Positions 26,294 through 33,474 of a stretch of 35,022 bases of DNA are shown in pieces. Under the pieces are notes generated by a model that did not search any database, had not been told where the DNA came from, and saw only the letters and a program-made list of their open reading frames with translations. A program made the translations under genes and the position numbers. Numbering within the stretch: position 1 is the stretch's first letter; each line of letters starts with the position of its first letter. This DNA is from Christensenella sp. UBA3700 (GTDB taxonomy: Bacteria; Bacillota; Clostridia; Christensenellales; UBA3700), in contig DFIJ01000067.1 in NCBI GenBank assembly GCA_002372775.1, positions 1-35,022 of the forward strand. The letters run 5' to 3'.

Positions 26294-26956
26294 TTATACA
26301 ATATGGTTTCTCATTAGGCCTGTAGCGACGCCTAAAATTCTAAATGTATGTTCATGTGTAATGATAATATCTTCCATCTCATCGTTTTCTGGCTTTAACT
26401 TTATATATGAACCGCAGTTATAATATCTTTTTAAAGTTACATTTTCGCCATCGATTTGAGCTACAACGATTTGACCATTATTTGCTGTGTTTTGAGATTT
26501 AACTAGAACGATATCACCATCTAATATTCCCATGTTAATCATTGATGAACCTTTAACTTGTAATAAGAAGTTGTTTCCTTTTAATGAGAAATAATCATTT
26601 GGTAGTGAATAAGATCTATCTTCTACAACGCCAGCAGCAAGAGGGGCTCCAGCTGCAGTATTTCCAAGGAATGGAACTTCAGTTGTGTTTTCATTATCTA
26701 CGTTAACGCTAATTATTTCTTTAACATTATCATCAACAATCTTTAAAGCTCTGTTTTTATTGTCAGATTTGGCAAGCTTTCCTTCGGAAACTAAACGATC
26801 AATATATGTTTTTGCAGATGCTGTAGATTTAATATCGCAATTAGATAGTGAGATAATCTCACGAACTGTAGGCATATATCCGTTTTCCTTATAGAATTTT
26901 TTCATGAACTCAAAGACAGCTTCAGTCTTTTGAGCAGATTTAGCATAATGTGCCAT
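26294..26956 (-). CDS. lexA: LexA repressor (SOS regulator)
   Basis: This 220-residue repressor has an N-terminal winged helix (about 1-75) and a C-terminal S24 self-cleaving domain. The scissile Ala-Gly bond is Ala102-Gly103 in NTAAGAPL. The catalytic pair is Ser138 (in KGSSM) and Lys176 (in VTLKRY). RecA-ssDNA triggers self-cleavage and releases SOS genes. GGAGG precedes the ATG. Its promoter is a perfect consensus with an internal GAAC-containing site, consistent with autorepression. It is followed on the same strand, further upstream, by a tyrosine recombinase gene ending 80 nt before the lexA start. All catalytic residues are intact. Confidence 0.97.
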   Translation of the reverse strand: MAHYAKSAQKTEAVFEFMKKFYKENGYMPTVREIISLSNCDIKSTASAKTYIDRLVSEGKLAKSDNKNRALKIVDDNVKEIISVNVDNENTTEVPFLGNTAAGAPLAAGVVEDRSYSLPNDYFSLKGNNFLLQVKGSSMINMGILDGDIVLVKSQNTANNGQIVVAQIDGENVTLKRYYNCGSYIKLKPENDEMEDIIITHEHTFRILGVATGLMRNHIV

Positions 26957-26990
26957 AACTAACCTCCGTAGAAATTTAATTTCTAATCAA

Positions 26991-27019
26991 ATTATACACA
27001 TTTGTTCACTTTTTGTCAA
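26991..27019 (-). promoter_or_regulatory. Consensus promoter of lexA with candidate LexA operator
   Basis: On the minus strand TTGACA (27014-27019) and TATAAT (26991-26996) are exactly 17 bp apart. Within the spacer GTGAACAAATGT (26998-27009) contains GAAC-AAAT-GTGT, an imperfect form of the Bacillota SOS box GAAC-N4-GTTC. Its position would block RNA polymerase. The promoter is certain in form; the operator is inferred. Confidence 0.75.
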
Positions 27020-27035
27020 CGATAAATAAATAAAA

Positions 27036-28103
27036 TTATTCGTCTGATTCGTTATTTTGATTTGGTTTTAAATTAACGCGCGTAGCTGCGTCCTTTTTGA
27101 TATTTTCGCTAATAGCTGCGTAATGTTTCCTTGTAGTATTTACATCTTTATGGCCAAGAACGTTAGCAACAACAAATATATCTCTTGTATCTGTATACAA
27201 ATTTGTTCCGAATGTTGTTCTTAGCTTGTGAGGTGTTATTTTCTTTAATGGTGTTGTAATACTTGCATACTTTTTAACTAATATTTGTACGTTACGAACG
27301 CTAATACGTCTATTTTTTAATGAAACAAATAGTGCAGGCTCATCATCCAAGTCTGGATTTTGTGCACGTTTATCAAGCCATGCTATCAATGCGTCCTTAA
27401 CTTCGTCATTAAAATACAATATATCTTGGTTTCCACCTTTACGTGTGATTTTAAACGCATTTGTATTAAAATCAATATCATCAATGTCTAGGCCAACTAG
27501 CTCAGAGATTCTTATGCCTGTGCCAAGGAATAAAGTAACAATTGCTACGTCTCTTTCTTTTAAGTCCTTATGAAAGGCTTCAGCGCGCTCAGATAGACCA
27601 TGTCCAGATTCAACATTGTCCAAGAATTCTGTCATTTCATTCTTTTCTAAACGTATGATTGGTTTCTCATGAAGCTTAGGAGATTTAACTTTAGCTACCG
27701 GATCGCGAGATATTCTGTCTTTCTCGTAGCAATATTTAAAATAAGATTTAAGTGATGATAGCTTTCTAGCCTTGGTTTTAATAGTATTCTTGTAAATCTT
27801 ATCATCAATCTTGTAATAACTTAGATAATCTAAAAACATTTCAATATGAGTAGATTCTAAGTGTTCATAATCTGAATAATCTAATGTACGAACATTCTTG
27901 CCATGGAAATAATCAATTTCTTCAACTAGGAAATTAAAAAAGATTCTAAGATCAGTAGCATATCCAAGTCTAGTTAAAGGAGATGTGTATGTTTCGATTC
28001 CGACAAAGAACTCATTACAAATAAATGGCAACTCAGAACGAATTGCTTTTAATTTATCTAATGCTTCAATTTCACGTTGTTCAAAATATGTTTTATCAGC
28101 CAT
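27036..28103 (-). CDS. Tyrosine recombinase, XerS-like single Xer recombinase candidate
   Basis: This 355-residue protein has an N-terminal SAM-like core-binding domain (about 30-130) and a C-terminal catalytic domain with all active-site residues: Arg198 (GTGIRISEL), Lys222 (RKGG), His292 and Arg295 (PHKLR), His318 (LGHKD) and nucleophile Tyr328 (RKHYA). Typical XerC/XerD are about 300 residues. The extra length and the segment before Arg198 (RAEAFHKDLKERDVAIVTLF) resemble XerS of streptococci, as I remember it; an alignment is needed. There are no nearby phage genes, so a housekeeping role is more likely than integration. No ribosome binding site is present, and the promoter abuts the ATG. 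A candidate recombination site lies about 350 bp upstream. Confidence 0.85.
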   Translation of the reverse strand: MADKTYFEQREIEALDKLKAIRSELPFICNEFFVGIETYTSPLTRLGYATDLRIFFNFLVEEIDYFHGKNVRTLDYSDYEHLESTHIEMFLDYLSYYKIDDKIYKNTIKTKARKLSSLKSYFKYCYEKDRISRDPVAKVKSPKLHEKPIIRLEKNEMTEFLDNVESGHGLSERAEAFHKDLKERDVAIVTLFLGTGIRISELVGLDIDDIDFNTNAFKITRKGGNQDILYFNDEVKDALIAWLDKRAQNPDLDDEPALFVSLKNRRISVRNVQILVKKYASITTPLKKITPHKLRTTFGTNLYTDTRDIFVVANVLGHKDVNTTRKHYAAISENIKKDAATRVNLKPNQNNESDE

Positions 28104-28137
28104 GATTTAAGTATATCATTTTATTTCGCAAAATCAA
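28104..28137 (-). promoter_or_regulatory. Leaderless promoter of the recombinase containing a recombination half-site
   Basis: On the minus strand TTGATT (28132-28137) and TATACT (28110-28115) are 16 bp apart. The -10 box ends 6 nt before the ATG, so transcription should begin at the start codon. The spacer carries TTTTGCGAAAT (plus strand 28123-28133), matching 13 of 14 positions of the arm of the inverted repeat at 28450-28485 (14-mer at 28119-28132). Recombinase bound here would cover its own promoter. Confidence 0.65.
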
Positions 28138-28208
28138 TCAGCCAGAAATTCAATTATTAATGTTTTGAAATAAAAATACGGTAATACAATTAATCATAAA
28201 AATATCAA

Positions 28209-28316
28209 ATTTTGCAAATCAGACGAAATTTGAAAATATGACATATTCGGATAATATTTAAAAATTAAAAAGGTGAGTATTTGTTCATCAAAAATATATA
28301 TTTTGCAAATGAGACG
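28209..28316. repeat. Direct repeat pair ATTTTGCAAATSAGACG
   Basis: Two copies (28209-28225 and 28300-28316) are identical at 16 of 17 positions and start 91 bp apart. Each contains TTTGCAAA. On the minus strand both read TTTGCAAAAT, close to TTTGCGAAAT in the arms of the nearby inverted repeat, so they may be weaker recombinase half-sites. Confidence 0.6.
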
Positions 28317-28449
28317 GTTTTTCATAAGTCTTAGAAATCTAGAATTTAAATAAAATATCAGAATATAAAGATGAAAATCAGTAATTTAAAATTAGACAAA
28401 TAATTTCTTTGAGTTTTGATATTTCAATTAATTCATAATTAAAAACGCG

Positions 28450-28485
28450 TATTATTTCGCAAAGGTGTAATTTTGCGAAATAATA
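28450..28485. repeat. Perfect 14-8-14 inverted repeat, candidate dif-like recombination site
   Basis: The left arm TATTATTTCGCAAA (28450-28463) and right arm TTTGCGAAATAATA (28472-28485) are exact reverse complements, separated by GGTGTAAT, which is not palindromic. Inverted 11-14 bp arms around a 6-8 bp asymmetric spacer are the architecture of tyrosine-recombinase core sites (dif, loxP, FRT). It is not followed by a T run and does not lie after a gene, so a terminator is unlikely. A tyrosine recombinase is encoded next to it. Confidence 0.75.
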
Positions 28486-28699
28486 ACTACGGCGTATAGA
28501 TCAGCTCAAAAAGTGGAGAGAAGGAAGTATTTTAAAACCCTAACCTGTAAACTCTGCTTGTAAATCTTAGAATTATCTTTGTAATTTTCATAATAACTGA
28601 TTTATGGACAATATGGTGTATAAATTGTGAACAAATGTAAATAATTCACTACTCTATTTTTCATTACATTTTAAAGTTATAGTTATAAAAACTCAAATA

Positions 28700-28748
28700 T
28701 TGCGTTTTACGTGTGCATATATTATAATATTAAAGGATAAAAAAGGAG
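28700..28748 (+). promoter_or_regulatory. Promoter and ribosome binding site of the PadR-type gene
   Basis: TTGCGT (28700-28705) and TATAAT (28723-28728) are 17 bp apart. AAGGAG lies near 28743, properly spaced from the ATG at 28755. Confidence 0.65.
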
Positions 28749-28754
28749 TTTTTA

Positions 28755-30077
28755 ATGGATAATTCTCAAGTTAATATAGACCTAATCAGAGATCACGTTG
28801 ATACTATTATTTTAGCCACTTTAGCCAAAGAGGATAGATATGGTTTAGACATTTTAGCTGAAATTGAGAAAAACAGTAACGGTTTATATAAACTAAAACA
28901 ACCTACCCTTTATTCTTGCCTTAAGAGGTTAGAAGATAAAGGATATATCACTTCGTATAAAGGTGATTCATCAAATGGTGCTCAAAGAGTTTATTATTCA
29001 CTACTTGATGATGGTAGAAAACTATTAGAAACTGACCAATATCAATGGGAGTATGCCAGAACTATCATTAATGGCCTACTTTCACAAAAAGATTTTGATC
29101 CAACGCAAAAACCTCCATTTGAGGCTTCTGATTTACGTCCTAAGACAAAAAGACAACCAAAATCTACTCCTACTGCTGCTGAAGCTGCAGATGTTGGAGA
29201 AAAACAAATCCTTTTAAATACGGTATCTCCAATAGATTCTACAGATGAAGACTCTTCTCCATCGATTATTTTATTGGATAACAATAATGGATTACAAACA
29301 AGACAAGAAGTTGATTCTAATTCGCAAGATGCACAAATGATTCAACAAGTTAAGTTAATTAATCCAGAACTTAAGCAAGCTATCGTAAACAAAGATGCTG
29401 TTTTAGTTGAACAATCTGTCGATTATGTAAATGTATTAGATAATATCTTTGCTAATGATAACACAGCCCAACCTGCTTATGGTGGCAATTCTGGATATAA
29501 TCAAAATTATGGTTATAGTTCTTATCAAGAAACAAATGATGTTTCATCTCAATATTCTACAGAAGTATTAGCTAAGAAGTTTGCGGAACAAGGTTTTATT
29601 TTAAAACCATATATTAAGAAAAACACAACAGAATACTATGTAAATAAGTATTTCTATATAAACAAGTTACTTTTAGTAACTTCTCTTTATTCTTATGCTC
29701 TATTTGCTGTTGTACTAACTATTTTGCATTTCGCATTTAATTCGTTAATTCAAACTTCTTCATCAAGTTATGCAATTACACTACTTAGTTTCTTAGCAGT
29801 TCCTGCATATTTCGGAATTAGTTGTGTTCTAGATCCTTATAAACGTATATTAGCGGATTTTAATCTAAAACGTACGTTATCTTACTTATCTATAGTATTT
29901 ATTAACTTATTCTTGATAATAATTATTATTGGGTTTGTTATTTTCAAAGCTACATTTGATCACCCAGAAGAAATTGTTAAATATATAGTAATTCCTGTTG
30001 TATTATCTTTATTAATACCAGCAGATGTTATTATTTTTGGTTTCTTATACAATACAAACCATTATCACGTTAACTAA
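28755..30077 (+). CDS. Membrane-anchored PadR-family transcriptional regulator
   Basis: The first 110 residues of this 440-residue protein form a PadR winged helix: a hydrophobic helix (TIILATLAKEDRYGLDIL), a recognition region with the PadR hallmark LKQPTLYSCLKRLEDKGYI at about 47-65, and a beta wing. A polar, Gln/Asn/Ser-rich linker of about 170 residues follows, then four membrane helices (about 304-328, 340-359, 375-398 and 408-431). Most PadR proteins are soluble and about 110-180 residues, so this is a fusion that would hold the DNA-binding domain at the membrane. The signal and targets are unknown. The next gene, on the same strand, encodes another membrane protein and is a plausible target. 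Confidence 0.85.
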   Translation: MDNSQVNIDLIRDHVDTIILATLAKEDRYGLDILAEIEKNSNGLYKLKQPTLYSCLKRLEDKGYITSYKGDSSNGAQRVYYSLLDDGRKLLETDQYQWEYARTIINGLLSQKDFDPTQKPPFEASDLRPKTKRQPKSTPTAAEAADVGEKQILLNTVSPIDSTDEDSSPSIILLDNNNGLQTRQEVDSNSQDAQMIQQVKLINPELKQAIVNKDAVLVEQSVDYVNVLDNIFANDNTAQPAYGGNSGYNQNYGYSSYQETNDVSSQYSTEVLAKKFAEQGFILKPYIKKNTTEYYVNKYFYINKLLLVTSLYSYALFAVVLTILHFAFNSLIQTSSSSYAITLLSFLAVPAYFGISCVLDPYKRILADFNLKRTLSYLSIVFINLFLIIIIIGFVIFKATFDHPEEIVKYIVIPVVLSLLIPADVIIFGFLYNTNHYHVN

Positions 30078-30151
30078 AAGTAGATATTTATATTTTATTT
30101 CTCGTCATATATAATATATATGATTATGTTTTTATTTGGAGGTAATTAATT

Positions 30152-31138
30152 ATGCCAAGTTCACATGGTGGCGGATTTAGCGGTGGCGGCGGACATGGAG
30201 GTTTCCACTCTTCCGGCGGAAGTCATGGAAGTAGCGGATATACTCCAAGATACAGTAGAACACGTCCTATTCCTGGAGCAACGAGGTATTCTTATATGAA
30301 TAGGCATGGACATCTATGTTATTTCTATTATGTAGGAGTTCCACATAGATCTTCATATACTAAATCTATTTTCCCTTTGGTATTAGGTTTAATTTTTGCA
30401 GTAGCAATTTTTGCATTTATGATCAGTGCTACTATTCCTCATAAACTTTCTAGCAGTTTATGTAAAGAAGTAGATACTGTTGTTTTAGATAATGCAGGAT
30501 TATTTAATAACGAAGAAAGCGCGGCATTAACGAAATCATTGGATAAATATTACGAAAAAACTGGAATTCAAGCAGTATTATATACACTAAATGACACTGA
30601 ATTCCCTTCTGGTGTTTATGGTAATCTTAGCAAATATTCATTAGAGGATTATGCGTATGATCTATATTTAGATCTGTTTAATGATGAAGGACATTTATTA
30701 ATTGTATATGTAAATTACACAAGATATTCAACTAGAGGTTATATGTGGCTTGATATGGCAGGAGATAATACATCCTCAGCCTTTACAGATGACGATTTTG
30801 AGCTATTACAAACAAATATGAATAACAATTTAAATAATTCAAAATTGAGCATTTCTGAGGCTATAGTAAAGTCATTTGATAAACTTACAGAGAAATCCTT
30901 AGTCATACAATCTGAAACAAAAAAAGAAATCATAGGTTTATCTGTAGTTGGAATAGCTCTTGTTGGTTTGTTGATTTTTGCTATCGTTAGAAAGATTATT
31001 GAGCAAAAAGAAATTAATGGCTATGTAGATTATGCAAAATCACATCCTGATGTTTCATATAACGATATGCCTAAAGATGATCCATACCGTGATATTATGA
31101 CAAATAGGCGTCCGGATGAAGATCCGTTTAAAGAATAA
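30152..31138 (+). CDS. TPM-domain-like membrane protein with Gly/His-rich N terminus
   Basis: This 328-residue protein starts with about 30 residues of Gly, Ser and His, followed by a basic Tyr/Arg-rich stretch. A membrane helix at about 72-93 leads to an outside domain (about 100-255) and a second helix at about 260-280 with a short cytoplasmic tail. The outside domain begins VVLDNAGLFNNEESAAL and has a central hydrophobic strand LLIVYVN, which resembles TPM domains (YgcG family). TPM proteins usually carry the Gly-rich stretch at the C terminus; here it is at the N terminus and on the cytoplasmic side. GGAGG precedes the ATG. TPM proteins have been linked to photosystem repair and phosphatase activity elsewhere, but no function is assigned here. 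Confidence 0.7.
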   Translation: MPSSHGGGFSGGGGHGGFHSSGGSHGSSGYTPRYSRTRPIPGATRYSYMNRHGHLCYFYYVGVPHRSSYTKSIFPLVLGLIFAVAIFAFMISATIPHKLSSSLCKEVDTVVLDNAGLFNNEESAALTKSLDKYYEKTGIQAVLYTLNDTEFPSGVYGNLSKYSLEDYAYDLYLDLFNDEGHLLIVYVNYTRYSTRGYMWLDMAGDNTSSAFTDDDFELLQTNMNNNLNNSKLSISEAIVKSFDKLTEKSLVIQSETKKEIIGLSVVGIALVGLLIFAIVRKIIEQKEINGYVDYAKSHPDVSYNDMPKDDPYRDIMTNRRPDEDPFKE

Positions 31139-31144
31139 AAAATC

Positions 31145-31172
31145 GGGTATATCTTAACGATATACCCTTTTT
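31145..31172. terminator. Bidirectional terminator between TPM-like gene and Na/Pi transporter gene
   Basis: GGGTATATC (31145-31153) pairs perfectly with GATATACCC (31159-31167) around a 5-nt loop. TTTTT follows on the plus strand and a T-rich run follows on the minus strand. The two flanking genes converge on it. Confidence 0.93.
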
Positions 31173-31192
31173 AAATATCAATCGATTATTAT

Positions 31193-32887
31193 TTATTTTT
31201 GTACAGGCATTCTTAAATACATTTTCATTGCATTAACAATATTCATTGTGTGGTCACCAATTCTTTCTAGGTTACCAATTAATGAAATGAATACTGAAGC
31301 AGCTTCTGCTTTACAAATACCTTGATTTAATCTACCAATATGATTTCTAGATAATACATTGAAATAAGTATCTGTTAAATCCTCTGCAGCGTCGATTTCA
31401 GCGTAATCCTTAAGTGTTTTGTTCTCGAATGCTGTAATTGTTAAGTTGATTTCATTTAGTACAGCATTAACCATATCTGCAAGTTCAACTTTACAATCGT
31501 CTGAAAAATCTACACCGGCTTTAATTAAATCTTCAGCATATTCTACGATGTTTTCAGCATAGTCACCAATACGTTCAATATCTGAAATGTTGTGGTAATA
31601 TGTAGAAATTTCTTTCTCTTGTTCATATGTAATTTCTTGAGAAGATACCTTTACAAGGTATTTAGATAGATTCTTATTAATAAAGTCGATATGTTTTTCT
31701 CTCTTTTGGAATTCTTCTAATCTTTCTAAATTCTTAGAATTTAACATACCAATAGCTAGCATTAAGTTTGTTTTAGCATCATTTGCCATTTTAACAATTT
31801 CTTTTCTTAACATTTCCATAGCAATTGTTGGAGTTTTTAAGATCAAATTGTTAACATATGTAAATCTATCTGCAAATTCGTCATTAACAATACCTTTCTT
31901 TTCTGGAACAAGTAATGATGCAAATTTTGCAAGTTGATTAATGAATGGATACATTAATAATGTTGTTGTTATATTGAATATTGTATGGAATATAGCAATC
32001 TTGATAGAAATTGAGATGTTATCCCCGTCTATTAATGCTAATAATTTCTTACCGAATGCAAGTAAAATGATTCCGAATATTATTGTACCAATAATATTGA
32101 ATAATAAGTGTACCATAGATGCACGCTTAGCATTTGTTGTTTGACCAAGTGAAGCAACAACTGCTGTTAAACATGTACCAACGTTCATACCTAATGTTAC
32201 ATAGAATGCAGGTTCTAGAGTCATTGCACCAGATGCGCAAAGGCCGATTAAAATAGATGTTGTAGCAGCTGATGAATGTAATAAAGCTGTTAATATAGCA
32301 CCAATAATCATTAACAAGAACTTTAGATAGAACTTATCTCCTGAGAATTTAAGAATTAGATTAGCTATTACTAATTCTCCCTCATCATTTGTTATTGATG
32401 TTACGTTAGACATTGATGAACTCATTACGTTCAAGCCAACGAATAATAGACCAATACCTGATAAAATTAAACCAATATTCTTTACGGAACTCTTTTTAAT
32501 CATTTGCATGAATGCACCAACACAGGCCATTGCTGCGAAGAATGCTGATACTGGTAAATCTTGTAAAGCAATTAAATAAGCTGTTACCGTTGTACCGATG
32601 TTAGCACCCATGATAATTGCGGCAGCTTGTGTTAAAGTCATAATACCAGTGTTAACAAAACCTACAGTCATGACAGTTGTTGCTGTTGATGATTGAGTTA
32701 AGATTGTTGTAACACAACCTGTTCCTATTCCGACTAATTTTTTATCTGAAATTTTTGTAAAAAGACCTCTTAATCTATCACCGGCAAAACTTTCGATGTT
32801 TTTACCCATGATATCAAGACCTATTAAGAATGTACCTAGACCAGCTAAAAGCAGTAAAACCGCTTTAATTATATCTGTTGCATCCAA
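31193..32887 (-). CDS. Na+/phosphate cotransporter family protein with C-terminal PhoU domain
   Basis: This protein of about 564 residues has two Na/Pi-II repeats in its membrane part. The repeated Gln-Ser-Ser-like signature appears as LTQSSTATTV in the first half and LLHSSAATTS in the second. A cytoplasmic PhoU-like helical domain (about 345-560) has the repeated ERIGDYAENI and ERIGDHTMNI motifs. It should import phosphate using sodium; the PhoU part may regulate transport or bind metal. I prefer the TTG at 32887 because GAGGAG lies 9 nt upstream of it. The longer frame from GTG at 32920 would have that ribosome binding site inside the gene. Its neighbours show no pho genes. Confidence 0.9.
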   Translation of the reverse strand: MDATDIIKAVLLLLAGLGTFLIGLDIMGKNIESFAGDRLRGLFTKISDKKLVGIGTGCVTTILTQSSTATTVMTVGFVNTGIMTLTQAAAIIMGANIGTTVTAYLIALQDLPVSAFFAAMACVGAFMQMIKKSSVKNIGLILSGIGLLFVGLNVMSSSMSNVTSITNDEGELVIANLILKFSGDKFYLKFLLMIIGAILTALLHSSAATTSILIGLCASGAMTLEPAFYVTLGMNVGTCLTAVVASLGQTTNAKRASMVHLLFNIIGTIIFGIILLAFGKKLLALIDGDNISISIKIAIFHTIFNITTTLLMYPFINQLAKFASLLVPEKKGIVNDEFADRFTYVNNLILKTPTIAMEMLRKEIVKMANDAKTNLMLAIGMLNSKNLERLEEFQKREKHIDFINKNLSKYLVKVSSQEITYEQEKEISTYYHNISDIERIGDYAENIVEYAEDLIKAGVDFSDDCKVELADMVNAVLNEINLTITAFENKTLKDYAEIDAAEDLTDTYFNVLSRNHIGRLNQGICKAEAASVFISLIGNLERIGDHTMNIVNAMKMYLRMPVQK

Positions 32888-32911
32888 TTTAGTAATCTCC
32901 TCTCTGTTTTT

Positions 32912-32930
32912 GCTTACCACCCTGGTAAAC
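32912..32930. promoter_or_regulatory. Inverted repeat in the leader of the Na/Pi transporter gene
   Basis: TTACCA-CCC-TGGTAA (32914-32928) is a perfect 6-bp inverted repeat with a 3-nt centre, extended by one mismatched and one matched pair. With a start at 32887 it lies in the leader, between promoter and ribosome binding site, and could be an operator or an RNA hairpin. Confidence 0.35.
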
Positions 32931-32967
32931 GATTTTCTTTAATTCACTTATATACTTACTAGTATCT

Positions 32968-32996
32968 AGTTTACTATATATGAGAATTTAAGACAA
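32968..32996 (-). promoter_or_regulatory. Candidate promoter of the Na/Pi transporter gene
   Basis: On the minus strand TTGTCT (32991-32996) and TAAACT (32968-32973) are 17 bp apart, each matching four of six consensus bases. Confidence 0.4.
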
Positions 32997-33033
32997 ACAA
33001 ATCAGTCCATAAAACAATATTTTTTATCCATAT

Positions 33034-33474
33034 TTATTCTTTATGGTTTAAATATGCACTAGTTGCTAGTTGGTCACATCTATTATTAAACTCATTATCC
33101 GCATGTCCTTTTACTTTTATAAAAGTAATTTTATGTACATTCATAAGCTTTAATAATTCTTCCCATAAATCTACATTCTTAACATCGGATTTAGATTTAG
33201 ATCTCCAATTGTTATTTTTCCAATAATATAACCAACCCTCATTTACGCCATTACAAAGGTATGCTGAATCGGAATAAAGAGAAACATTACATGGCTCTTT
33301 TAACGCGCTTAAACCTTTAATAGCGGCTAATAACTCCATTCTATTGTTTGTTGTGTTCTCTTCGTATCCAGATAATTCCTTTTTAGCGCTGTTGTACATT
33401 AAAACAACGCCCCATCCACCAGGACCAGGATTTCCAGAACATGCACCATCAGTATAAATTGTAACTTCTTTCAT
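33034..33474 (-). CDS. rnhA: Ribonuclease HI
   Basis: This 146-residue nuclease cleaves the RNA strand of RNA-DNA hybrids. The catalytic residues Asp9 (YTDGACSGNPG), Glu47 (NNRMELLA), Asp69 (YSDSAY), His124 (VKGHADN) and Asp134 (NRCDQLA) are all present at almost the same positions as in the E. coli enzyme. The basic WKNNNWRSKSK segment corresponds to the handle region used for substrate binding. Its start codon shares one base with the proC stop, so the two are co-translated. Confidence 0.97.
   Translation of the reverse strand: MKEVTIYTDGACSGNPGPGGWGVVLMYNSAKKELSGYEENTTNNRMELLAAIKGLSALKEPCNVSLYSDSAYLCNGVNEGWLYYWKNNNWRSKSKSDVKNVDLWEELLKLMNVHKITFIKVKGHADNEFNNRCDQLATSAYLNHKE

Larger units (their letters stand above)
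28104..28754. other. 650-bp non-coding region between the recombinase and the PadR-type gene
   Basis: No credible gene is seen on either strand. The region is very AT-rich. It holds the recombinase promoter with a half-site, two related direct repeats (28209-28225 and 28300-28316), the 36-bp inverted repeat (28450-28485), two further copies of TGAACAAAT (28279-28287 on the minus strand, 28628-28636 on the plus strand) and the promoter of the downstream gene. Between about 28500 and 28610 nothing is recognised. Confidence 0.8.

Noticed and set aside
27036..28103. A prophage or integrative element
   Set aside because: No other phage, plasmid or conjugation genes occur, no tRNA-end duplication is visible near tRNA-Trp, and flanking genes are housekeeping.
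28450..28485. Reading the 36-bp inverted repeat as a terminator
   Set aside because: There is no T run on either side and no gene ends nearby; the recombinase gene reads away from it, and its spacer is asymmetric.
28450..28485. Reading the repeat as a classical XerC/XerD dif site
   Set aside because: The arms do not look like the known Bacillus or E. coli dif arms, and the spacer is 8 rather than 6 bp. Only a dif-like role with a XerS-type enzyme is proposed.
28104..28754. A hidden small gene in the 650-bp gap
   Set aside because: All frames are broken by frequent stops, and short ATG or GTG frames lack ribosome binding sites and sensible composition.
32997..33033. Possible terminator after rnhA
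   Set aside because: The AT-only imperfect inverted repeat is too weak to call.
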